Source: Sialis fuliginosa (taxonomy: Eukaryota > Arthropoda > Insecta > Megaloptera > Sialidae). From it: 64,000 bases of DNA. Under the pieces are notes generated by a model. The model did no database searches. It was not told the DNA's origin and saw only the letters and a program-made list of their open reading frames with translations. The position numbers and the translations under genes were made by a program. Of the stretch, positions 24,040-34,668 are shown one piece after another; positions within the stretch are counted from its first letter, which is position 1, and each line of letters starts with the position of its first letter. The stretch covers positions 10,118,267 to 10,182,266 of the forward strand of contig OY540809.1 of the NCBI GenBank assembly GCA_961205875.1, written 5' to 3'.

Positions 24040-24885
24040 TGCAGAAGTGGTCGTCCAGTTTTCATTGAAATTCGCTTATCACAAACTTAGTAGGCTCCTC
24101 CGTTTATAGTAGTCATATATATTTGTGCGATTAAATTATTATGTAATCTATTGAACATTGTATAATTAAATTTTGTAGCAATAAATTAAGGTTAGTAAAT
24201 AAACAGATTGTCTCATAACTTTTTGACCATTCAGCGGCCACGTGGGATACGTCACCCTGAGGAACCTTTCAAACGTTGTTTTCAAATTATTTCGAATTTT
24301 TAGATATTTATTATTAAAAAAAAGTAAATATTATTGTTTATTATACAGAAGCACAAATTATTACGTATAATGTTTCTTCATAAAATTTTTTAAATGATGT
24401 CAGAAATCAATGCTTAAAGAAAATACATTTGTTGGTTACACATTAAAAGAAACACTTGTTTAAAACTATAATTTATATTAATAAAAATTTAGATTTAAAA
24501 CTCAGTACACTATCAATATCAAATGAAAATATTTAAAAACAACTTACAATAAATCAGCTTAACTAAAACAAAGAGTAAATACGGTAAATAGCAAGAGTAA
24601 ATATAGTTTGACAGCCATTTATAATATTTAGAGGCAACCTGGTCATTTACTAACATTGGCAATAAATATTTGATATTACGAATTATAGTATTTAAATATG
24701 TTAAACTTGATATAAAATTAATAAATGAAATGAACGTATATTTGTGTTTTTATTTAAAATGATGTAACTATATAAGCTCCGCCCTAGAAAAAAGATAACC
24801 GATTATGTTTGTCTTAATATTTTGGAATCTGTTGGCAGACGATTTATGAAGTCCATAGTACATATCTATGTATGTCAACTGTTGT
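24040..24885 (+). repeat. Dispersed repeat interrupted by a nested MITE
   Basis: Left of the MITE, CTTATCACAAACTTAGTAGG, CATATATATTTGTGCGATTA and ATTGAA(C/A)ATTGTATAA match 58170-58350. Right of it, AATAAATATTTGATATT, GTATTTAAATAT(G/A)TTAAACTTGATA and AAAGATAACCGAT(T/G)ATGTTTG match 58370-58470. At 58.37 kb the two halves are contiguous, so this copy was split by insertion of the element at 24187-24658. The opposing frames at 24768-25028 and 24868-25074 overlap the repeat's end and each other and are not convincing genes. Confidence 0.75.
24187..24658. mobile_element. MITE with perfect 9-bp target duplication, copy 2
   Basis: It starts TAAGGTTAGTAAAT and ends ATTTACTAACATTG, flanked by GCAATAAAT at 24178-24186 and 24659-24667. 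The interior parallels 8530-9056 (CATAACTTTTTGACCA, CACCCTGAGGAACCTTT, CTCAGTACACTATCAATATC, AACAACTTACAATAAATCAG). Near the right end the GAGTTCCTCACG...AGTTATGA part of copy 1 is deleted. The empty site at 58370-58380 reads GTGGCAATAAATATTTG and has a single copy of the target. Confidence 0.9.
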
Positions 24886-26722
24886 CTATTTCCAACGTAT
24901 TTTATTTTACATACACAGTTAATTTTTATTTTTTTGACAATTAGCGAAAGTGAAACAACGGTTTCCCTACAAAAACGCTGGGACGTAGGAGTGATACGGT
25001 TGAGAAACTCAAGAGATAACCCACACAAAAATATCTTGTGTGTATTTTGTAGACGCAGCAGACTTTATCGATAAACTATTTGTATGTAAATATATATGTT
25101 AGCAATTCGTTGTGTCATAACTTTCATTATATTATGTGGTACTAGAAGTATAGCAACACAATCCGCTATACCCATAGTGACGTTTTAATAATAATATCTT
25201 ATTACTCTCGATTTGACAGACTAATCAAGAAAAGGGGAATGTATATAATGTATTATATGTATATATATATAGTATGTGTTATTATCAAATGTCAGTCAAA
25301 TCGAAATGTCTCGATAATAACTTCGAAAGTTTTGTAATTAAAACAATAATGTTTAACATTTATTTCTACTTAATATAAATTTTATGGCACACCAAATTTT
25401 AGTATAAAAATATTAATAATCACGAACATGCACAGAAAAAATATCTAACTATTGGTGAAAACCGCATTGAAGTCGGTTCAGTGATTCCCGAGTCTATAAG
25501 CCTCATACAATTATATATAGAGATTTCAAACAGTGGTACTTTAATTTAATAAAACACACGGTTCACTTCAAATTTACACAAAATATCCACAAATTATAAA
25601 CCTAAACCTAACCTATCCATTAATGAAAATCGGAATAAAATCCGTTCAGTAGTTACTGAGAAAATCGTGTAAAATTATATTTTAAAACTCCCAGGAAACA
25701 CCAGTTCCCGTCTTAGCAACAATCATAATCAATTTCGATATTTTACCTTTCATGGAAGTGAAATTTTTCTTTATATTTCAATTTTCAATCAAAATATTTA
25801 ACTGTTCACATGTGTCAAAAATTATCCAATTGTTCGATAAAATATTTGAAAGAGACGAGATCATTGAAACCGTAAATTATAGAATTTTGTATCTCATGGC
25901 TATTATGTTTTTATATATCTAAATGACAGTTGTATGATGTGACATCATGGAAACAAAACACGACTTGATAAAGATTGTTTTAGTCTTTTGATGTTAAATC
26001 TTAAGTTTTCATAAAATATTAATAGCCACGATACTACACATAAATATTATCTAACTATTGATGAAAACCGCATTGAAATCGGTTCAATAATTCCCTCGGA
26101 AGTTTTGTGAATAAAACAAAATTCCAATAAATAGAGAATGGAATATTTGATGCATCCGTATTTCAACAACCATTCACGTTAGCAATTTTAAATGCAAGTC
26201 TAGTCATATCGACCATTAAATTCATTACGACGGGAGTTTCCTACATAAAATTAACTCGGAAACGAAGTGATCATTGTTAACTCGTTATTATTGAAATACA
26301 TACATTATATTAAACAATTTACACATTTCAGAAGTATTTTGAAAAATAATTGGAATACCTTATAATTAAATTAGTAGTGAATATTTTCTTCATAAAAAAA
26401 TACATGCATGGTGTTAACGAAAATAATGTGCTATGGAAATTTTTGATAAAATTGAAACAACATCTGTAAAACATGAATTTTGAGTATTCATGTTATTTGT
26501 TCGCAGGATTCTCACATTTTTTGTGGTATTGATCAAGAATAACATTATTCGTCACAATTAATTAACTTTATAACATGTACAACATCAAAAACCTGTATTC
26601 AAATGACATTATTGTTTTGTAGATGTTTACTTTACCACCATACCAATTTTTGATATTTTCTACTAAATTAAAATATTAATTTTAACATTATGTAAATGTA
26701 TGTTATGTAATCACACTTTTAA
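24886..26722. other. Non-coding with fragments of a dispersed repeat
   Basis: 25420-25520 and 25560-25690 contain GGTGAAAACCGCATTGAAGT and AATAAAATCCGTTCAGTAGT-type blocks. These recur at 26040-26100 and, for the second block, at 62800-62900. This is the common tail of an insect repeat, possibly a retroelement end. No gene is seen. Confidence 0.5.
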
Positions 26723-27024
26723 AGGATGTTCTATTAAAAAAGGTTAGTTTTCAAAATATCTCTGAAATTCGACGTACAATTGTTTTCCTGGGGTCATTAT
26801 TCTCCTAGAAAAATACTGATGCTTTACTCATTGAACCGACCTTTGAAGTTTAATAATAATAATGTCCGGTATTATAAACGAGCTAGCAAAATTTGATAGC
26901 TTGCAAGCACTTCCAAATGAGGTTTCAAACGTATCTGACAGTTCTCTCTAAGTTTCATGAAATGTTTGACAATTTTCCGGACATAAAGTGAGCAATGATC
27001 ATTCAGTTTCCGCGGACACTCTGT
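26723..27024. mobile_element. Diverged TIR element related to 46919-47257
   Basis: AATATCTCTGAAATTCGAC, TGTTTT-TGGG(G)-ATTATTC and GAAAAA-TACTGATGCTT parallel the right half of 46919-47257. The right end GGACACTCTGTATAC resembles GAACACTCTG there. The left end is unclear. A CCGGTATTATAAACGAGCTA segment has been inserted or is shared with another family. Confidence 0.4.
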
Positions 27025-30000
27025 ATACACAAAAATTATTATTAGGAAAAAAAATGAGTAAATAAGAAGTTATTCAATTACTTAATCGGTGAAATACATA
27101 GTTTAAATAAATTATAAAAAAAATGTTGAATATTTCATTAAATACCATGTATTTTTGTAACAAAAACTTAACATCCTATCACTATAATAACAATAACTTG
27201 TTTTAAAACTTCGTTAGTTTTATCTTACAAGAGTTTTACATGTAAATACAACTTTGGTCAATATATTCCAAAAGAAAATAAAGATATTTTTAAAATTTCA
27301 AACTACATTTAACCCTTCACGGTGCAAAAAAATATATGTATGCGCACATAATTTTTATAAAACTCTTGAATATTTCTTTTAAATGTGCGTTTTGGGAAAT
27401 ATAAGTGTTTTTCGACAATTTTATTTAAATTTAAGACCTCGTAAAATATATTTGTACAATTTGAAAATTGAAAACATAATATTTAGAAGATACCTATATA
27501 AGGATTTAAACAAGAAATCTTAAATTAGATTGAAGCAATACAAATGTGTCTGCAAATTGCGTTTTTTTAGTCTAGCCAATAAACAACTTATGCAATCATT
27601 TCAAAGCTTTAAAACCCTAGTTTTTAATTTAATGAGATATGATCTCAATAATTACCATTTTTCAGGATTATTTAATATTTCAAGTATCAAGCAATAAATC
27701 ATAAAACAATTAATAAATACTATATAGTGGAACCTTTTTAGTACGTTTTTGAAGAGACTGGGAGGAAAACACTGCTCATTTTCAAAGTAGTGCCAATAGG
27801 TCAAATATGATCTTGTTTTTACTTATAGGGTATGAAAATTGAAGGAAATTTTATCTTCTTTTCGAATTCAGGGGTATTTTTGTGTTATTAAACTTTTTTT
27901 GTGACCAATAAAAAATAAAAAATTTTAAAAAAAATTTTTTTTTTTCAATTTTGAAAGTTACCCACAGGGAAGTTTAATTTTTTTTTCGAAAATTTCAAGA
28001 TTTTTAGGAAATTTTCTTAGCTTTAAAACGCATTGTTGAAATTTGTTTTAGAATTTTTTGGTGTTGCGATAATCGAGTTTGAACAAAAAAGAAAAAAAAG
28101 AATATTATATTCATGTTTGAATGAAAAAAGTACCCTATTAAAAATAATCTTGATACCACATATATTGAAAAGAAATTACCCTTTTTTTAGAATATAATCT
28201 TAATTATATCATTGTATCTCTTAATTAATATTGTCAAATAAAGTAAATTCTCTGATTTAAATAATATTTTGAAGAGAATATTTTTCCTAAACTTTTATTG
28301 CGTGTACATACTGTACATATATCAAAAATGTACATTGCATACAAAATTACATATCCCTCATTAAGAATTTTTTATTAATAAACTTTTTACAAATCCTCTA
28401 ACAATTAACTATTACATTAATGACTATTTTAAATTGTATAAATTGTGTATTATAAATTCAGTGACCGAAAGTAATTATAACTGTAATAATAAAATGAACT
28501 GTTGATTATAAATTAATAAAATCTAACGAACTGAATAAGATGGACAATGGTTTTATTCAGCATTTTACCCAATTTAATTGTGATTTGGGGCACATATTAA
28601 ACGCTACAATGAATTCATAGTGAAATGTCATAAATTTACAATTTTAAAGAATCATATTATTAGAAATTCATTTATAACGAGTTCAAAGAAAAGTCTACAT
28701 GAATACTATACGTTTGTATATTTGTGAGAAATTTTAAAAATAGTTAGAACATAACTTAAAACATTTTTTCTGTTACCAACTATTGTAAAATTAATGTAGA
28801 AAAAAGGAATTCAAAAACTAACATTTCCGGTTTAGTTATTGTTTTTAAAATAGGAAGTGCACATACACAGTGTACAAGAAGTATTTAAATTTAAAATTCA
28901 CATTTGTATGTTTCACCGTTTTAGTTGTAGAGCATTCAAAGACCGACATACAGACCCACAGTCACACATATATTATTAAGATAATGATCACACATGAGAC
29001 CTTTAAAACGTGTAATTCCGTTAAAATCTCAAATAATGCATAAAAAGTAAGTATAAGAATTATTTTAATAGAAACTATCTTATTAAAATACAAATGTCAC
29101 AACCTGTATTCTCGGTAATTATATTCGAGACCTTTTATAGTTTGACACAGCTTAACTGCTGTTTGTATTTGTAAGGCTTACTTTTAAGAACTACCCCAAA
29201 CGTATAATCCTGTAGAAGTTACGTTTACCTATTACGAGTATAATACCTGACCGTGATTATACGAATAAAGAATATAAAACTAACTTTTTCTTTAATTGCG
29301 GAAAAGTCCAAAACCAATTAGTAAAATGACATAACAATATTATTTTCTAACTTCCACACCTTAATAAATTTTACAAAAAAATATGCATCATAATATATTA
29401 TCAAAAAAAAAACTGTGTTTAGGAGTCATTGCATGAATGTAATTTGTTCAACATAAAGAAACATATAAAATAATATTTCTTAACACGTTTCTAATTGTAT
29501 GGTTATAAATAAAATATTACAGGGGTGGGCAACTGAGCATGAACGAAAAAATTCGCATGTTTAGTTCAGAATATATTTTTATGTCTGGAATCTATTATAA
29601 AAAAATTGATTAAAACTTGTTATTTTGCAAGCAATTTAAATTCTCTACTCTGTGGCATAACCTATGCATTTATTTATAACTTAAAACAGCGGTACTTCAA
29701 TTTAATAAAACAAAATTGATGATTCTGACCGTACAAGATATTTTTCATATACCGTTATAAAAGATTGATACCCCATACAAAGTGCTTGTTAGCCAACAAA
29801 TTTTAGTCAGTTTTTTTTATAATATCGGACATTACAAATCAATTTGGGTCAGAAATAACCCCAGGATAGAATGAAGGTTAAATATACCTTTAAAATACTT
29901 TTTATCGATGTATATTATATACTATATACAGTCATTTTTCCATATCTTTGAGCATTAACCTTTTTCTATAAATAATTTTTCGACATAATTTTATTTATGT

Positions 30001-30572
30001 TTATAACAAACAGAAGTGGTGTTTCCCATGAATCTATTTACATTGCGTGTTAATTCAAATATGTCACAAATAACAGAGTTACGGTACTGGTTCTCTTTTA
30101 TCATAGAGACAACAAAGTAGCGTTTGTCTCGACGTAAAATAACTGTTATATAAACCTAAACACAAAGATCTCTCCCGTTTTCTTCAGCCCGTGTCATTTA
30201 TATGGGGAATATGACGTGTTTCATGTTGAACGACATTGTCTAGAGAACAGTGGCGGACGGCTTGTCCTTAAGGACATTAGGGGTTGAGTGCCCCGGTAAA
30301 AGGTTCAGTATAAAATGTATATTGTTAATAATAAATCAGTATTGTGTCTCGATCGATTGAGCCGTTCAGAAACTAAAGCGATATACTCCGCAAAAAAAGG
30401 TCGAGGAAATTGATGTTTTTATAAACAGAAATAAGCTATACTAATGTAACTCTTGCTTCATAAGAAGTTTAGTGTAGCACATATCAAAGTCGATAATTTA
30501 TTGGTAAATATCATAAATAATATTGTAACAAATTGTTTTGTTTTGTGATACTAATTTCAATTTATATATTTA
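27025..30572. other. AT-rich stretch with repeat fragments, no recognised gene
   Basis: At 28730-29050 there is a diverged relative of the GACAGAC repeat family (AGTTAGAACATAACTTAAAA, GACCGACATACAGACCCACA, GTAATTCCGTTAAAATCTC). At 29521 AGGGGTGGGCAACTGAGCAT resembles a hAT end, and at 30249 CAGTGGCGGACGGCTTGTCC resembles a CAGTGGCG-type MITE start; both are one-sided. No reading frame above 60 codons is present across the whole 3.5 kb. Confidence 0.5.
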
Positions 30573-31347
30573 CTAGCTGTACCCGCGGTTTTTACAAACA
30601 CGATTAGTTATTTTTGTAATAATAACAAATCAACACCTAAATTACCTAACAAAAACGAATCAGAACAAAAAGTACAAATAATTTTTGTTCTGTTTAAATT
30701 TATTAGTTTATTATTAAAAACAAATTAAACAACTGACGATCAAAAGATAACGGCCGAGCCGAAGGAGTCCGAATGGCGGCCGAGATGCTCCGACGCAGTA
30801 CTTTTTCTTCAGTTCGTGCGTTATTAATAATATTTTACCATATATAACTTATTTAAAGTTATTTCCTAAACTAAAAGACAAAATTGGATGTTGTAAAGGG
30901 CAAATTATATCAACATTAAGTACTTAAGACGATGAAATCATTTATTTCGATAAGAATTAATGTTTTGCAAGTCACAGACCCTAAACATTTTTTATTTTCT
31001 TTGTAACATAAAAGCAGTCATTGTGGCTTAAATATAAAAGTTAGATAGGATTTTATTTTAGATTTTTAATTCTGCACAATTCTTTACTACATTATTTTGT
31101 TCAATATTTAACGGTTTAGGCAGCGTATTGCAAAAGAGCGCGCTGGCAGCAAACTTTTTTCCGACTTGTTTTACTATTATCGTCACTGCTTACTCCTTAT
31201 GTTACCTGACATAACAATATATATCCTATAACCTGGCCAGAGAACATATCTATGAATTAAAAAAAAGACGTAAATCGGATAAGTGGTTCTAGTTATAAGC
31301 GCACTAACGGACAGACAGAGAGATGTTGAGCTTTATATATATTAAAT
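30573..31347 (-). mobile_element. Helitron-like non-autonomous element, copy 2 (inverted)
   Basis: On the plus strand it begins CTAGCTGTACCCGCGG, the reverse complement of the Helitron CTAG end, after a T-rich flank. It ends near the inverse of the TAATATATATAAAGCTCAAC start. Internal blocks GGATAAGTGGTTCT, CCTATAACCTGGCCAGAGAA, GGTTTAGGCAGCGTATTGCA and GGATGTTGTAAAGGGCAAAT are reverse complements of 2922-3790. A GC-rich insert at 30750-30800 (ACGGCCGAGCCGAAGGAGTC) differs from copy 1. No protein motif. Confidence 0.65.
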
Positions 31348-33980
31348 ATTTAATATTTTTTTATTTGGTAATCTTTGGGATTGGATTTGTCTCAATCTCG
31401 CCTCATTTTCGTCACGTATGCGAAACATGACCGAGACGAGACTAATCTAAACCAAGTTTCATCTCGTGTGAATCTCTATACCTATAGATAAAATCAATTG
31501 GAAAATATGATTATTTTAATTTCTTAGAAATTTCAAAATTATGTTTATTATTTTCCTAGAATTTATTTCTCCAACGAGGCGCCACTGTTAAAAAACGCAC
31601 AATGTAAGAAATTCGCACCGTTATTATTTAATAATCTTGTAAAAAACAAGTTTTCTTTTTTCGAGAGGGTCATTATTGTAATACAAATTATATTATATCG
31701 CTGTAATTTGCTTTTGTACCTTTTTTGTGTATCCTATTATAAGGGAAAATATTGTGTTGTTGAAATTACTTAACTCAATTCTTTTTGTTACTTTTGTAGG
31801 CGAAGATAATAAATTGAAAAATAATGGTAGTGTGTTCGTGATTTTATTATATTTACTTTTTAAACTAATTCATATAATTTCTGTATGACTTATTGTCATT
31901 TGTTTGATATAAAAGCAAAATGATTAACTCTTTTCAAAATTGATTATTTTGTTAGAATTAAAAAGCGCAAGTAATAAAAATATGAAATATAACAATGTCT
32001 TAAAATATCTCCAAAAATATCTACATAGTGTATTGTCTGAAAAACATTATTATTTTGACATTTAAATAATTAAAATTTGCGTTCTTCGTGGAATATAAAA
32101 ATTTCATATACGTTATACTGTACCAACATGTAGACGTGTATTTACTTTTAATTAATTATTAAGAGGTATAAAAAATATAATAAAACATAAATTATTATAG
32201 AAAATAACGTTCTCTATAACTTTTATTTTAAATGTTTTTCTCTGTTATGGAGCGTTTTAAATAAATGAAAAAAAAAATAAACAGAACATAAAAATAGATA
32301 ATGATATACCCTACAACATTGACATAAGACATTTTTTCTAATATCCAACATTTCAAAAAAAATTTAAAAATTAACAATACAAAAAAAAATATTTTTCAGA
32401 TTGTCGCTGATTATAGAGATTTTAAATATGAAATTACATCCTATGATTTGTCGTTTTTGAGTTACCTTGTATACAGACAGACAGACACAATGGTGAATAT
32501 AATCAAAATAGATTAATAATAGATCAAATTATCAATATTGAAATTTTTAAAAACGTAATTAAAATAAATAGGAGTATTATTTTTTAAAGACCACATAATC
32601 AAAAATAATGATTCAGTAATTGTATGTGCTTTAAAACAGAATAATTACATAGTTTAATTCTAGTTGTTCAACAATAATTGCCAAATTCTTAATTACAATT
32701 TACCTAGCATTACAATAACATAACGCAGAAACAATTCAATCAAATTAATTTTAAATGAATTTATTAATTTAATATAAATGTTTGTATTAATTAAAACCTC
32801 AATTAACGAAATGAATGCAATCACAAATTGTAAACAAGATAAAAAGGTACAGCTCATAATTTGATTTGATAGCTAATTGTATCTCCATCATTTTTGAAGA
32901 GTTTACTCTTTTGTAATTTTATATTACCTACGAACGCTATTTAAATGTTAAAATGTTGTTAAATAAAACATCCTCCTATGACACTTACTGTCAACTACAT
33001 TATTTTATTACATTAGGTATAAATGGAATATTATTTTTAATAAAAAATGAGGATGTGCTAACGCAATTATGTCAATTATAATAATTTATAGGTCCTTCAA
33101 ATATATTTAGAAAATAGTACCTACCTACTCATTCATATTATCCTTAAATAATTATCTATTTTAAACATTATTATTATTATTTGGACTTCCTGATTCCCTT
33201 TGTTGACAATTGCAAGGTTAATTAAATTAATAATATATAATTAAACCTTGAATTAAAAAAATATTAAAAAACTAAATCTAAAATTTGAATATCAGAATTA
33301 AATATTTCTTTATTTATTGTTAGAATTAAATTAAAACAGCTTGTTGTACTAACAGATATATGTATACTTTTCACAATCCTTTTTCACATTTGAAAACTTT
33401 GTTTCTTAATAAAAAATTTACAAAAGATACACAGCATGTTTATGTAAATCTTCGTTATTGTTTACATTGCAAAATTTCAAATTATGAAATTTATAATGTA
33501 AATGTATAACAAAAAACATATTAAATCTTCCTTTGTGCATGCATTACATAACTCTTGTATTAAATAATCCGATTAGCGTATAAAAAACGTTTGCTCTTCA
33601 AATATTTATTTACATTTTAATACTATAAATGTTAAGTTTGAGACATGTTTATTTTTTATATTGAAAAGTAACAACAATGTATTAACATATAAAAAATATA
33701 GACAAGGACACAACAAACAGAACGTATTTTAAGAAGGAAACATTACGATGAAAATATCTTTTCTCATTCATAGCAATATTGTTTTTTAGCAATCGTAAAT
33801 TAATGTGACATCTAGATACGCATGGAGGTAACCATGACAACCGGTATTTAAATTGCAACAATGAGTGAGTATGTAGATTCGCTATAAATAGAATATATGT
33901 CAGTGTTTACATAATTAATAAACTAAAAAAAACTTAAAAACACAGATGAACACCAAAATAGCCACATGAGGTTTACAAAC
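31348..33980. other. AT-rich; likely first intron of the GALNT-like gene
   Basis: This stretch lies directly downstream, on the minus strand, of the donor at 33980. It is expected to be intronic if the GALNT-like call is right. A diverged GACAGAC-family repeat lies at 32180-32590 (AACAGAACATAAAAATAGAT, CCTATGATTTGTCGTTTTTG, ACAGACAGACAGACACAATG). No second exon was recognised in any frame. Confidence 0.45.
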
Positions 33981-34070
33981 CTTTCCCTCCCTGCCTGACT
34001 GTAGATAGTAAACAATCACAAACATCCAAGCGGTGGAGAAGAGAAGCAAAAGTTTGACGTTTCGTCTCAT
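33981..34070 (-). CDS. First coding exon of a GALNT2/Pgant2-like polypeptide GalNAc-transferase (partial)
   Basis: The minus-strand ATG at 34070 opens 30 codons, in outline M-R-R-N-V-K, then a hydrophobic run LLLLFSTAWMFVIVYYL (residues 7-23), then QSGREGK. The exon ends at a possible donor GTTTGT immediately after codon 30 (phase 0). A basic tail, one membrane segment and a polar stem form the type II topology of Golgi glycosyltransferases. The R-R at positions 2-3, the YY at the membrane exit and the SG after it resemble vertebrate GALNT2 as known. Family members add the first GalNAc to Ser/Thr in the Golgi to start mucin-type O-glycans. The catalytic GT-A and ricin-like lectin domains should be encoded to the left, but no such exon was recognised, implying an intron of tens of kb. 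Another type II enzyme remains possible. Confidence 0.6.
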
Positions 34071-34356
34071 GTTGAGCATAAGTGCAAGTGATTAGAATAA
34101 CAACAACTGTAGGCAACACTCACTGACACAAACGCGCGGGTTTGCGGGGCCAATGCCGCGTCTGACAAATCCAACCGACATACTGAAAGCACAGCTGAAG
34201 ATTCGCCGCTGCCATTGGGGCCATGGCGCCCCACTGCCTCTCTCTCATGCTAGCTCGCGCCTGTGCGTTCGACAAAGATGCGCGCAACGCAAGAGTCACT
34301 GACAGGACCGATTCCACAGCCGGAGACTGCGCCTTCCCCGCAACATTATGTGTCAC
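34071..34356 (-). promoter_or_regulatory. Probable 5' leader of the GALNT-like gene with an upstream ORF
   Basis: This is the most GC-rich segment of the window. Reading the minus strand, an ATG at 34224 in a good context (GCGCCATGG) opens 34 codons (MAPMAAANLQ...) ending at a TGA at 34122-34120, 49 nt before the main ATG. In the same frame the opening extends to an ATG at 34356 (78 codons). The upstream ORF is out of frame with the main one and shows no known domain. If transcribed contiguously it would be expected to limit initiation at the main start. An overlapping plus-strand frame (34263-34538) is a shadow. The transcription start is not known. Confidence 0.45.
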
Positions 34357-34668
34357 CCTCCACTAACACTTCGGTCGATATACCCATTGGGGTTGTTCAA
34401 GAAATCGCTTTTATCAAATACATTCTCCGATGCAATAACATTTTAATCAAATGCATGCAGCGACATCTCTTACTTTGTACTAGATTTAATAAATCACGTA
34501 AACGATCTCTATATTACCGATCCATAACTCATTCATAGATGGCACAATCGTCGTTTCAGAAATGTCATAATTGACAATAAACGACGTCACAATTGTCAAT
34601 CAAACATTAAAAATATTAGCGTATTTTTAATAATGTAAACATAAATTTTATTATTTCAATCACTTAAA
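34357..34668. promoter_or_regulatory. Bidirectional promoter region between the GALNT-like gene and fuz
   Basis: The two start codons face away from each other 598 bp apart, with no room for separate large promoters. Within it are ATTGG (inverted CCAAT) at 34385-34389, a CRE-like GACGTCAC at 34583-34590 and several ATTGTCA/TGACAAT words at 34570-34600. The right part (34540-34668) is AT-rich and probably contains the short fuz 5' UTR. No TATA box in a convincing position was seen. Motif function is inferred. Confidence 0.5.

Noticed and set aside
24768-25074. Opposing 86- and 68-codon frames
   Set aside because: They overlap each other and the end of a dispersed repeat shared with 58.4 kb.
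34263-34538. 91-codon plus-strand frame over the GALNT/fuz promoter
   Set aside because: It overlaps the GC-rich minus-strand leader and does not splice to fuz in frame. fuz has its own well-supported start at 34669.
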